From the NCBI GenBank assembly GCA_905210845.1, contig CAJLYG010000004.1:1-44913 (forward strand): DNA of 44,913 nucleotides. The letters run 5' to 3'. A model generated the notes under the pieces. It was given only the letters and a program-made list of their open reading frames with translations, searched no databases and was not told the origin of the DNA. The first letter of the stretch is position 1. The number at the start of each line of letters is the position of its first letter. Made by a program: the position numbers and the translations under genes. Positions 1 to 6,820 of this stretch are shown one piece after another. Source of the DNA: an uncultured Prevotella sp. (GTDB lineage Bacteria; Bacteroidota; Bacteroidia; Bacteroidales; Bacteroidaceae).

Positions 1-62
<62 letters not shown>

Positions 63-290
63 AAAATATCTATTTTCCTCAATTAAGAGAATCTTCTTTT
101 CCGACCAGGACGGCTATCCTTGGAAGTATTCGGCAAAGATCACCTTCTTCTTGACGGTTCGTCTTCTTTACCCAAGCGCCTATTCCTAAGCGCTCGCTTC
201 TTGTACTACTTCTCTGTCTATGTAATCCTTTCAAAGAACTCTTTCTTCAGTGCCACGCGCTTGCCGGATTGTTCCGGTTTTGTGCGAAAG
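63..290 (-). other. rRNA operon leader (untranslated)
   Basis: This interval lies between the candidate rRNA promoter and the 16S 5' end and contains no credible protein gene on either strand. A transcribed pre-16S leader of roughly 230 bases is expected here, carrying processing and antitermination signals that I could not identify individually. Confidence 0.6.
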
Positions 291-296
291 CGGTTG

Positions 297-328
297 CAAA
301 GGTATGGCAAATTCCGCAACCCGCCAAA
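297..328 (-). promoter_or_regulatory. Candidate rRNA operon promoter (Bacteroidetes type)
   Basis: On the minus strand TTTG (bases 328-325) is followed after 20 bases by TACCTTTG (304-297). This matches the Bacteroidetes housekeeping consensus TTTG-N19-21-TAnnTTTG. The bases upstream (about 329-360) are A/T-rich, as expected for an UP-like element of an rRNA promoter. Direct motif match; promoter activity is inferred. Confidence 0.72.
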
Positions 329-563
329 TATTTCCGGAAGAAAATCGCATTTTTAATGAAAATTTTCACATTACTTGACAAAAGAGAGAACATAAATCGC
401 CCTACACATAATTATATTAAGAAAGCAATGAACAGACTTTTCTCTTCCAAGATTGCCCCGTCATGTTTGGACGTCACAAGAAGTAACCGCATTGATTCCA
501 CCACCTGCTGCAGATACGATCATCATAAAGAGGGTGAAAGAAAAGTAAAAAAAGCACTTTTAT
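329..563. other. Intergenic, no gene seen
   Basis: A/T-rich DNA between the divergent rRNA promoter and the promoter of the Bax-inhibitor-like gene. Open frames here have no recognisable protein character, and I see no tRNA or clear hairpin. Confidence 0.5.
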
Positions 564-594
564 TTTGAGAATAGTACAAAATGCCGTATCTTTG
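564..594 (+). promoter_or_regulatory. Promoter of the Bax-inhibitor-like gene
   Basis: TTTG (564-567), 19 bases, then TATCTTTG (587-594): an exact fit to the Bacteroidetes consensus. It overlaps an in-frame ATG at 581 and so argues that translation begins at the downstream ATG at 623, leaving a short 5' UTR. Confidence 0.78.
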
Positions 595-622
595 CGACCA
601 TCATTTAAATAAGAATCAATCA

Positions 623-1339
623 ATGGAAACAAACAGATTAGAAGAAATGATTCGCAGGCAAGAGGGGTCTTTATCCTTAGCTTTCCCTGCTCTCATGCGT
701 AAAGTATATGTATGGATGACGCTTGCCTTGGTCATTACAGGCATCACAGCTTATGGGGTTGCAAGTTCTCCAGCCCTGCTAACCACGCTTTATTCAAGCA
801 AGGGGATTATGTTCGCCCTGATTATCGCAGAACTCGCATTAGTCATTGGAGTCACGGCAGCCATTAACAAGCTATCCTTATCGACAGCCACCTTGCTCTT
901 TGTCCTCTATTCAATATTGAATGGAGCTATGCTATCGTCGATCTTTGTCATTTACTCCCCCACGATCATCACGAAAGTGTTCCTCATCACCGCAGGTACT
1001 TTTGGGGCCATGGCTGTCTATGGATATTTCACCAAGAAGGACCTGTCGTCAATAGGTAGGATCCTATTTATGGCACTGATTGGGATCATCATTGCAACAA
1101 TGGTCAACTTCTTCACGAAGAGCGCAACATTTGATCTCATCATTAGCTATATCGGAGTTGCCATCTTCGTCGGTTTAACAGCATGGGATTCGCAAAAGAT
1201 CAAATTGATGCTTGCACAATGCGAGGAGATGAATGAAAGCACCCAAAAATTGGCACTGATGGGAGCCTTAACGTTATACCTTGACTTCATCAACCTGTTC
1301 TTGTATCTGCTTAGAATCTTCGGAAGAAACGACAATTAA
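623..1339 (+). CDS. Bax inhibitor-1/YccA (BI-1) family membrane protein
   Basis: A 238-residue integral membrane protein with about seven hydrophobic segments, which is the length and topology of the BI-1/YccA family (TMBIM-like, often proposed to be pH-sensitive calcium leak channels). The C-terminal part contains AWDSQKIK followed by ALxLYLDFINLFLYLLRIFG, the family's most conserved stretch. The role in Bacteroidetes is not known. The frame is open from an ATG at 581, but that codon sits inside the promoter, so I start at 623. The lipoprotein gene 18 bases downstream is probably cotranscribed. Confidence 0.9.
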   Translation: METNRLEEMIRRQEGSLSLAFPALMRKVYVWMTLALVITGITAYGVASSPALLTTLYSSKGIMFALIIAELALVIGVTAAINKLSLSTATLLFVLYSILNGAMLSSIFVIYSPTIITKVFLITAGTFGAMAVYGYFTKKDLSSIGRILFMALIGIIIATMVNFFTKSATFDLIISYIGVAIFVGLTAWDSQKIKLMLAQCEEMNESTQKLALMGALTLYLDFINLFLYLLRIFGRNDN

Positions 1340-1357
1340 TATTAAATAAAGAGAGAG

Positions 1358-2011
1358 ATGAAAAGATCAAGGATGGTGATTGCGGGTATTTTATGCCTCG
1401 CGCTCACCAGTTGTGGCAGTCTTACCTCAGGGCAAGGCACCACAGGAACGACAAGCAGTACAGGTAACATTTTAGGCGAAATCTTAGGAGCTGCCACCAA
1501 TGCCAACACGGTAGGCAATATCCTGTCGAGTGTCATTGGAATAGACAAGCCTACACAAAGTCAAATTATCGGGACCTGGAAATATTACCAACCAGGAGTC
1601 GCGTTTACCAGCGAGAACTTATTGGCAAAGGCTGGTGGCGAGGTTGCCGCATCTGAGGTACGCGAAAAACTAAAAACGCAATACCAGAGATTTGGGTTCA
1701 CGAGTAGCAACACACAATTGACCCTGAACAAAGACAATACATTCACGGGCAAAGTTGACGGGAAGACCGTGTCAGGCACCTATAGCTATGATCCCAGCAA
1801 TTGCAAATTGACGTTGAAAACGCTACTCTTCAGTGTGCCCTGCTACGTGAAAGGCTCTACAAGTGGAATGAGCTTCTTGTTTGAGTCCAAGAAGTTACTG
1901 ACCCTGCTCCAGACTGCCGCGGCCTTAAGTGGGAATAGCAACATCCAGGCAATCGGTCAGATCAGCCAGAACTATGATGGAATCCGCATGGGATTCGACA
2001 TGAAGAAATAA
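1358..2011 (+). CDS. DUF4923-like lipoprotein
   Basis: A 217-residue protein with a lipoprotein signal peptide: basic MKRSR, a hydrophobic core, and lipobox LTSC with the modified cysteine at residue 19. A Ser/Thr/Gly-rich linker follows, then a lipocalin-like region from about residue 70 starting IIGTWKYYQPGVAFTSENLL and containing LTLNKDNTFTGKVDGKTVSGTY. That layout matches the Bacteroidales family annotated DUF4923, whose function is unknown. There is no acidic cluster just after the cysteine, so an inner-facing outer-membrane location is more likely than surface display. It sits 18 bases after the BI-1-like gene and is followed by a strong terminator, so the two form a transcription unit. 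Confidence 0.8.
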   Translation: MKRSRMVIAGILCLALTSCGSLTSGQGTTGTTSSTGNILGEILGAATNANTVGNILSSVIGIDKPTQSQIIGTWKYYQPGVAFTSENLLAKAGGEVAASEVREKLKTQYQRFGFTSSNTQLTLNKDNTFTGKVDGKTVSGTYSYDPSNCKLTLKTLLFSVPCYVKGSTSGMSFLFESKKLLTLLQTAAALSGNSNIQAIGQISQNYDGIRMGFDMKK

Positions 2012-2018
2012 GCGACCG

Positions 2019-2056
2019 GAAGCCAATGCACCATCCCATGCATTGGCTTCTTTTTT
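2019..2056 (+). terminator. Rho-independent terminator
   Basis: A perfect 12-bp stem (2019-2030 with 2039-2050), an 8-base loop, and six T (2051-2056). It lies eight bases after the stop of the DUF4923-like gene. Confidence 0.9.
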
Positions 2057-2210
2057 CCATAGAACCATAGAACTGTGTCATCATTCCCCCTATCCCTGTC
2101 AATCAGACTACTCATTTTCAGGCAACGAAGTGAAACGCCCACAGATCATTTCGTAAAAACAATTGCCAAGGCACTCGCTTTGGCGTTCCATCTTTTTTAT
2201 ATTAGCACTG

Positions 2211-2310
2211 GAGATTTTTTATGCAAAAGGTTGACAGGTTGTCAAAACCCTTTGTACATCGGGCTTGCAACCTGTTTTGAGGTTGTCAAAGGTTGTCAAA
2301 GGTTGACAGG
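2211..2310 (+). repeat. Left arm of large inverted repeat
   Basis: The core 2228-2310 matches the reverse complement of 2566-2648 over about 83 positions with roughly six to eight mismatches. Similarity continues outward through a GATTTTTT tract (2213-2220). Within the arm, short units of the type GGTTGTCAAA or GGTTGACA recur four to five times. Confidence 0.85.
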
Positions 2311-2328
2311 AAAAGCACATCTTTCACT

Positions 2329-2346
2329 AAATTCTCTCGAGAATTT
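2329..2346. repeat. Interrupted palindrome, copy 1
   Basis: AAATTCTC-TC-GAGAATTT: 8-bp complementary arms around a 2-base centre. It is identical to the copy at 2394-2411, start to start 65 bp. Confidence 0.85.
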
Positions 2347-2393
2347 ATGGTGACACTTATGCTCTTGACATTCAAAACATCTCCTTTTGGATC

Positions 2394-2411
2394 AAATTCT
2401 CTCGAGAATTT
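2394..2411. repeat. Interrupted palindrome, copy 2
   Basis: An exact 18-base second copy of the palindrome at 2329-2346. Two identical dyads 65 bp apart (about six helical turns) inside the inverted-repeat element could be protein-binding sites. Nothing in the sequence names the protein. Confidence 0.85.
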
Positions 2412-2485
2412 TGTATGATAGCTTCACGTTTAATATACGGATCATGATATGGATTGAAATGACACGTTTTCGATAAGCCAGATGA

Positions 2486-2513
2486 GCAGAGCCAAGCTTA
2501 CCTTGAGCTCTGC
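2486..2513. repeat. Hairpin inside the inverted-repeat element
   Basis: GCAGAGC (2486-2492) pairs with GCTCTGC (2507-2513). The stem continues inward as CAAG (2493-2496) with CTTG (2502-2505), with one bulged base and a 5-base loop. There is no T tract after it, so it is not a terminator. Confidence 0.6.
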
Positions 2514-2565
2514 CAAGGCGAGAGAAGGTGGGTGAGAAGCCAACCCATGAAAATACGACTACATC

Positions 2566-2667
2566 CTGTCAACCTCATGTCAACCTTTGACAACCTAAAA
2601 ACAGGCTGCAAGCCCGATGTTCAAAGGGTTTTGACAACCTGTCAACCTATTTTCAGAAAAAATCACT
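2566..2667 (-). repeat. Right arm of large inverted repeat
   Basis: The inverted partner of 2211-2310. The clearest divergence is at the inner end, where the second of two GGTTGTCAAA-type units differs between arms. Confidence 0.85.
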
Positions 2668-2771
2668 GTATGAAGCATAAAAATGCTCGTTGAAATATTA
2701 ACAAAGTATGATATAAACTTCGAAGAAAGATCTAAAGAAAAACTTACGACTATGTTTTAATTTCGTCTCAA

Positions 2772-3155
2772 TCATTCTTTATCGTCCTGAGAGTTCATAT
2801 TCGCAAGTCTTTTCACGGCATTGATTTCATCGATGAACAGTTCTTTTGTCGGCAGATACAGCTGATAGCGGCTTGCAAGAATTGTGGTGTTGTCTTCCGG
2901 CAGCGTCAGACGGACGGCAGTGTCGATCTTATCGGTGCAGAGCAGGAGCCAATAGTGGGATTCTCGTCGGCTACCATAGTCAGCCCTGTTCTTACCCTCC
3001 TGCTCTTTCTCGAAAATGCGCTTGCCAATAGACCAATGCATTATCACGCGCGCATGGTCAATACTGCGCACAGCATGAACCCGTGCATCATCTATGATGT
3101 GTCTTATCTCTACGACAAAGGTACTGAGGTCGTCTCTCTGTTTTTTGATGTTCAT
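2772..3155 (-). pseudogene. YhcG/DUF1016 family (PDDEXK nuclease) remnant with internal deletion
   Basis: The ORF is 127 codons from the ATG at 3155; an upstream TTG at 3191 would add 12. The N-terminal half resembles the DUF1016 N-terminal domain (EIRHIIDDARVHAVRSID, then MHWSIGKRIFEKEQEGKNRADYG). It jumps directly to the far C-terminus of the family (LLLCTDKIDTAVRLTLPEDN, then ILASRYQLYLPTKE). Full-length relatives have about 340-380 residues, so about 200 are missing, including the PDDEXK catalytic core. The reading frame stays open, so the deletion is in frame. It is a probable non-functional relic of a protein family often linked to restriction or defence islands. No partner genes are nearby. 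Confidence 0.75.
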
Positions 3156-3285
3156 AACCGTTTCTTCGTAAAGGAATGCGGGAGCTGGCAAAGAGATTTA
3201 TTAAGAATTGTCGTACATATATCCAAAGTCTTTAATTACCACCCAAAACCAGGGTCGGTTGAGAGGGTCAACGCTTGAATTATAT

Positions 3286-4452
3286 TCACAATGAGATGAA
3301 AACTTTCTTCTTATATAAAGTAAAGCCACAATACCAAACGATACCTATCACACACAATCCCCAAGCCAAAGAAGCGAGTTTCGCTCCTAACACGGGGAAA
3401 AGAATACTATGATAAGTCCAATGAGAAATGGAATATCCTCCTAAAGGCAGAATGCTCAAAGGGATGAACAACAGTTCACTGAGAACATAAAGAATTAACG
3501 GGTTTACGCCGAAAACAAGGAAGAAAGTTATGGCTTGATTTTTACGACCTCGTTTATCTATTCCCCATATCAGCAAAGCAAGGATTGCGGAGCACATACC
3601 ACACGTTATCATTGAAAATGTCGGGCTCCATATTTTCTTACTAACTGGGCAAGCAAAGGATAGCAGCCACCCCATCAATGTAAGTGAAACGCCGATGATG
3701 AACAAACGCTCTATTTGGTTGTCCAACCCTTCACTATTCATGATATACTTCCCTACACAGAAGCCAATAAGAACATGGGCCAGCGCAGGCACTGTACTCA
3801 GTACCCCTTCGGGATCGGGCACATCCCAAACAAAGCAATGATTGGAACCTAAAACAGCTTTGTCAACTATGGCAAATATATTTGCCGAATCATGTACCCA
3901 GCCATTAGAACTCTCCAAGATAACATAATAGCCAACAAACAAGAAAGCAATGATCCAAGGAATATACTTATGCTTTATTGACAAGACGATGACCGCTGCC
4001 AAGCCATAGCAAATTCCCAACCGAGGCAATACACCCAATAAACGGAGATGAGAAAAACTATCCCTGAGGAAAGGAATGAAGGAATCTGTTGACTCCGATA
4101 ATCGATAGGACAACATCATCAACCATTCTATTATCAGCCCGATACCCCACAAAGAAAATGTGCGCTTGATTATTTTCCGAGTACATGCCCAAGACCATTC
4201 AAACTGATACTTACGCAAGGATAAATAAGTTGTAATCCCCATCAGGAACATAAAGAAAGGAAAGACTAAATCGGCAGGAGTCAGGCCTATCCAGCTTGCA
4301 TGCGCAAACGGTTTATAGACTTCCGCCCCACCCGGATTGTTTACAAAGATCATTCCTGCGATGGTTATCCCTCTTAAGACATCAATTGATAAGATCCGCC
4401 TACGAGGGGATTTATTCTCTGATGTTATTTGTATATTTCTTATATTATTCAT
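3286..4452 (-). CDS. HGSNAT/NagX-family (COG4299, DUF5009-like) membrane protein
   Basis: A 388-residue polytopic protein with about ten hydrophobic helices and no cleavable signal. The N-terminus has the family hallmarks: LSIDVLRGITIAGMIFVNNPGG, then HASWIGLTPADLVFPFFMFLMG. The human lysosomal heparan-alpha-glucosaminide N-acetyltransferase has the closely similar segment [22 protein letters not shown]. His51 in this motif probably corresponds to the proposed acetyl-carrying histidine. In bacteria the family is also called NagX and has been proposed as an inner-membrane protein of GlcNAc uptake. It is the last gene of the GH89 operon, with one base between the upstream TGA and its ATG. Whether it acetylates periplasmic glucosamine or transports amino sugar cannot be decided from sequence. 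Confidence 0.85.
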   Translation of the reverse strand: MNNIRNIQITSENKSPRRRILSIDVLRGITIAGMIFVNNPGGAEVYKPFAHASWIGLTPADLVFPFFMFLMGITTYLSLRKYQFEWSWACTRKIIKRTFSLWGIGLIIEWLMMLSYRLSESTDSFIPFLRDSFSHLRLLGVLPRLGICYGLAAVIVLSIKHKYIPWIIAFLFVGYYVILESSNGWVHDSANIFAIVDKAVLGSNHCFVWDVPDPEGVLSTVPALAHVLIGFCVGKYIMNSEGLDNQIERLFIIGVSLTLMGWLLSFACPVSKKIWSPTFSMITCGMCSAILALLIWGIDKRGRKNQAITFFLVFGVNPLILYVLSELLFIPLSILPLGGYSISHWTYHSILFPVLGAKLASLAWGLCVIGIVWYCGFTLYKKKVFISL

Positions 4453-4453
4453 A

Positions 4454-6820
4454 TCAATCGATTTTTTCTTTTATCCATCCAATTCCATGACTAGACGAAG
4501 TTTCCTTTTTAGTATTGAAGTCTATGGAATATGGGTGTTTCAAGTTATAATGGAGGTTATTAACCTGCTTTTCAAGCGAGGTTACTATCAGGCGACTTCC
4601 TTGTCGCCTTACTTTACAGTTAAATGCCATGAAGCTACCATCTGCATTCTCAATGACAAAAGCATTGGCAACGGCAACTTCTCCCATGCACTTAAATACT
4701 TCATGCACATCATTATCTTGCGTATTCACCCCTTGCCAGTCACTGATCATGTTCACATATTGCTCTCCGATCACGAATTCCTTGGTAGGATAAAGATCGG
4801 GATGAGGATTTCCAAAGCTCAAAGAGTCTGCGGTATAATGCTGATCAGGCTCGCAAGTTTGTCTTACCTTAAGATAGGGATCGTCAACAAAAGCCCATCG
4901 TAATTGTCCAGTGTGTCTATCCAACAAATTGGAAAAAGCGCCCATTGCATTGTATGTCTCGATCATCCAACGAGGGTCCCCTGTCAGCAAATATGCATAA
5001 TAAGTAGCATAACACCGCCATCCACTCCATCCATGAGGTGAGTTGAACATGTTCGGCAGCATCTGGACATCATACTGAGCTTCCCAATAGCGCAAGGTTC
5101 CTCCCCGTCTACGCGCATCAGGTACTTGAAGTTGTGTCAGACAATCATGGTCATTCAAGATCTTCAACATCGCATCTGTATAATGTTGCCGGTCACTTTG
5201 GTTATTTTGCAATAAAGCGAACATACCGATCTGTAAGGCAGAACATGCTACCATTCCATCTTCGAATGTCATTTCTCCTTCGGTTTGGAAGTTTCCATTG
5301 CTACTCACAAGTTGGTCTATCGCCCTTTTAGCTGAAAGATAATGCCTTTCAGCGATAGCCTTCCACCCTGCATCATGTTTTCCCAATTTCTCTTCTTCTA
5401 AATATAATTCCAAGATACTTTTGGCAACATATATAACACTGGTATAATTGGTCCTGCCATTCATATAAGCCCCATTCTCTGCTTGACTGAACTTGATCAG
5501 CCAATCCGCCAATTGTGAAGCACGACGAATATCATTTTCCTGATGGGAAGCCTGATATTTCGCGACAAGAAGACCTATTGTCGTTGATGTATTCTGAATC
5601 CGACTTTTGTAGTATTTAGGTTCCATCTTATTTACATCATGGAGCAAAGCAAACAAGTATTCAAACCTGTCAGAAACCTGTTGGTCTATCTTTGCATCAG
5701 GAAAATAACGGGCAGCAATAAAAGCAGAATAAAAACCATACCAACTCTCTGCATGAGATGTCGCCTTTTGCTTGTATCGAAGGGCAGCTTCCCTTGCTTT
5801 TCTCATACACCATTCCCAGGAAGAGTGAACGGATATTTTTCCTTGGGCAAATTTATTCCCATCTACAACTTGAATATCATACAGTCCAAAGGCAGATAAC
5901 TTACAGGATATTTGGAATTTGTCTTTCTGTACCATTTTCATATTTACAGGCAGATGAGTCCCATCCTCGGAGATCACCTTCACTTTGGGCATGTTCCCAT
6001 AAACGAAGAAGGACGCTACGTCACCCCTATCATAAGAAGTCTTCTCCAATTGTAACATAGGTGCATCTATCGTTTGGTGTAGCATCGGAAACAAATTTCC
6101 CATGCTCGTAGGGAAGAGACATATTGTCCACGTAAGGCTGTCTTGTGGATTTAGGCACCATAAACCCTGAGGATTATGGGCTGGCAACGGCAAAGCATTC
6201 ATCAAGTCCAAATTAAGAGAAAGGATTCGATGCCCCATAAACCAGTGAGGCGCAGGATCTTGATAGCCTTGATTATAATCTACACTCCATGCAGCAATTG
6301 GCTGTGGGCAAGCCAAGGCAAGGACACTTCCTGAAGGAGATTGCATATAACCATAGAAGTGGCTTTTCTCATTGTACATGAGAGTTGGGAAGAACTTATG
6401 ATTCCACTCTGGATATTTATCCATGTAAGTATCTATCCCTAACTTTATTCCTGCTTTGACAGGCTGAAAAGGCGTGTGCCCTACATTCTTGATCGTAACC
6501 TGTATGGCAGGATTCCCCTTTAGGCTGGTATAAACTAAGCTACACTCCACCTGACCGATTGATGTCACATACTCGTCCTGGGCTTTCTTTCTCCATTCCG
6601 ACACTGTATCTTTGCTTCCCATGTTGACATAAAAAGCAGGGCCCGCAGTTTTCCCCTCCACGAGGAATGGGATATTCTCTTCCCCATTCCCTGTGTTGAA
6701 TGTAAGGCTTTGTATATGGCCATGACCATTAACAGTTCCTTTCCAAGTATCTCCTTCCCAAGCCATTAAACATACGGGAAAGAAGAAAAAGCTTATAGCA
6801 AATAATAAAAACGCCTTCAT
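4454..6820 (-). CDS. Uncharacterised secreted protein, probable helical-toroid (six-hairpin-like) glycan-active enzyme
   Basis: A 788-residue protein with a Sec signal peptide (MKAFLLFAISFFFFPVCLMA). Residues about 20-330 look beta-rich (WKGTVNGHGHIQSLTFNTGN and following). From about 335 to 725 the sequence is helical and rich in Trp/Tyr/His, for example SHAESWYGFYSAFIAARYFP, GNFQTEGEMTFEDGMVACSA and NMFNSPHGWSGWRCYATYYA. That arrangement resembles beta-sandwich plus (alpha/alpha)6-barrel hydrolases or lyases. I do not recognise a named CAZy family and cannot assign catalytic residues. Its ATG at 6820 overlaps the GH89 TGA (ATGA), so I prefer it to the in-frame TTG at 6826. Coupling to GH89 and the HGSNAT/NagX gene suggests it works on the same glycan in the periplasm. 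Confidence 0.7.
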   Translation of the reverse strand: MKAFLLFAISFFFFPVCLMAWEGDTWKGTVNGHGHIQSLTFNTGNGEENIPFLVEGKTAGPAFYVNMGSKDTVSEWRKKAQDEYVTSIGQVECSLVYTSLKGNPAIQVTIKNVGHTPFQPVKAGIKLGIDTYMDKYPEWNHKFFPTLMYNEKSHFYGYMQSPSGSVLALACPQPIAAWSVDYNQGYQDPAPHWFMGHRILSLNLDLMNALPLPAHNPQGLWCLNPQDSLTWTICLFPTSMGNLFPMLHQTIDAPMLQLEKTSYDRGDVASFFVYGNMPKVKVISEDGTHLPVNMKMVQKDKFQISCKLSAFGLYDIQVVDGNKFAQGKISVHSSWEWCMRKAREAALRYKQKATSHAESWYGFYSAFIAARYFPDAKIDQQVSDRFEYLFALLHDVNKMEPKYYKSRIQNTSTTIGLLVAKYQASHQENDIRRASQLADWLIKFSQAENGAYMNGRTNYTSVIYVAKSILELYLEEEKLGKHDAGWKAIAERHYLSAKRAIDQLVSSNGNFQTEGEMTFEDGMVACSALQIGMFALLQNNQSDRQHYTDAMLKILNDHDCLTQLQVPDARRRGGTLRYWEAQYDVQMLPNMFNSPHGWSGWRCYATYYAYLLTGDPRWMIETYNAMGAFSNLLDRHTGQLRWAFVDDPYLKVRQTCEPDQHYTADSLSFGNPHPDLYPTKEFVIGEQYVNMISDWQGVNTQDNDVHEVFKCMGEVAVANAFVIENADGSFMAFNCKVRRQGSRLIVTSLEKQVNNLHYNLKHPYSIDFNTKKETSSSHGIGWIKEKID

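Larger units (their letters stand above)
2211..2667. mobile_element. Candidate MITE-like element bounded by ~100-bp inverted repeats
   Basis: About 457 bp with no coding capacity, bounded by two long near-identical inverted arms (2211-2310 and 2566-2667). It contains two copies of an interrupted palindrome and a further hairpin. The architecture resembles a non-autonomous inverted-repeat element or a large structured regulatory or recombination site. I found no flanking target duplication I would trust, so mobility is inference only. It sits between a terminator and a degraded gene, a plausible site for accumulated insertions. Confidence 0.4.

Noticed and set aside
120..568. Two overlapping plus-strand ORFs of 78 and 99 codons
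   Set aside because: They run antisense through the rRNA leader and promoter, show no domain-like composition and have no supported start.
2228..2648. CRISPR array, because of repeated GGTTGTCAAA units
   Set aside because: The units are short, irregularly spaced and arranged in two inverted arms; there are no regular spacers and no cas genes.
4337..4903. 188-codon plus-strand ORF opposite the HGSNAT-like and 788-residue genes
   Set aside because: It lies antisense to two well-supported genes and has low-complexity translation without family resemblance.
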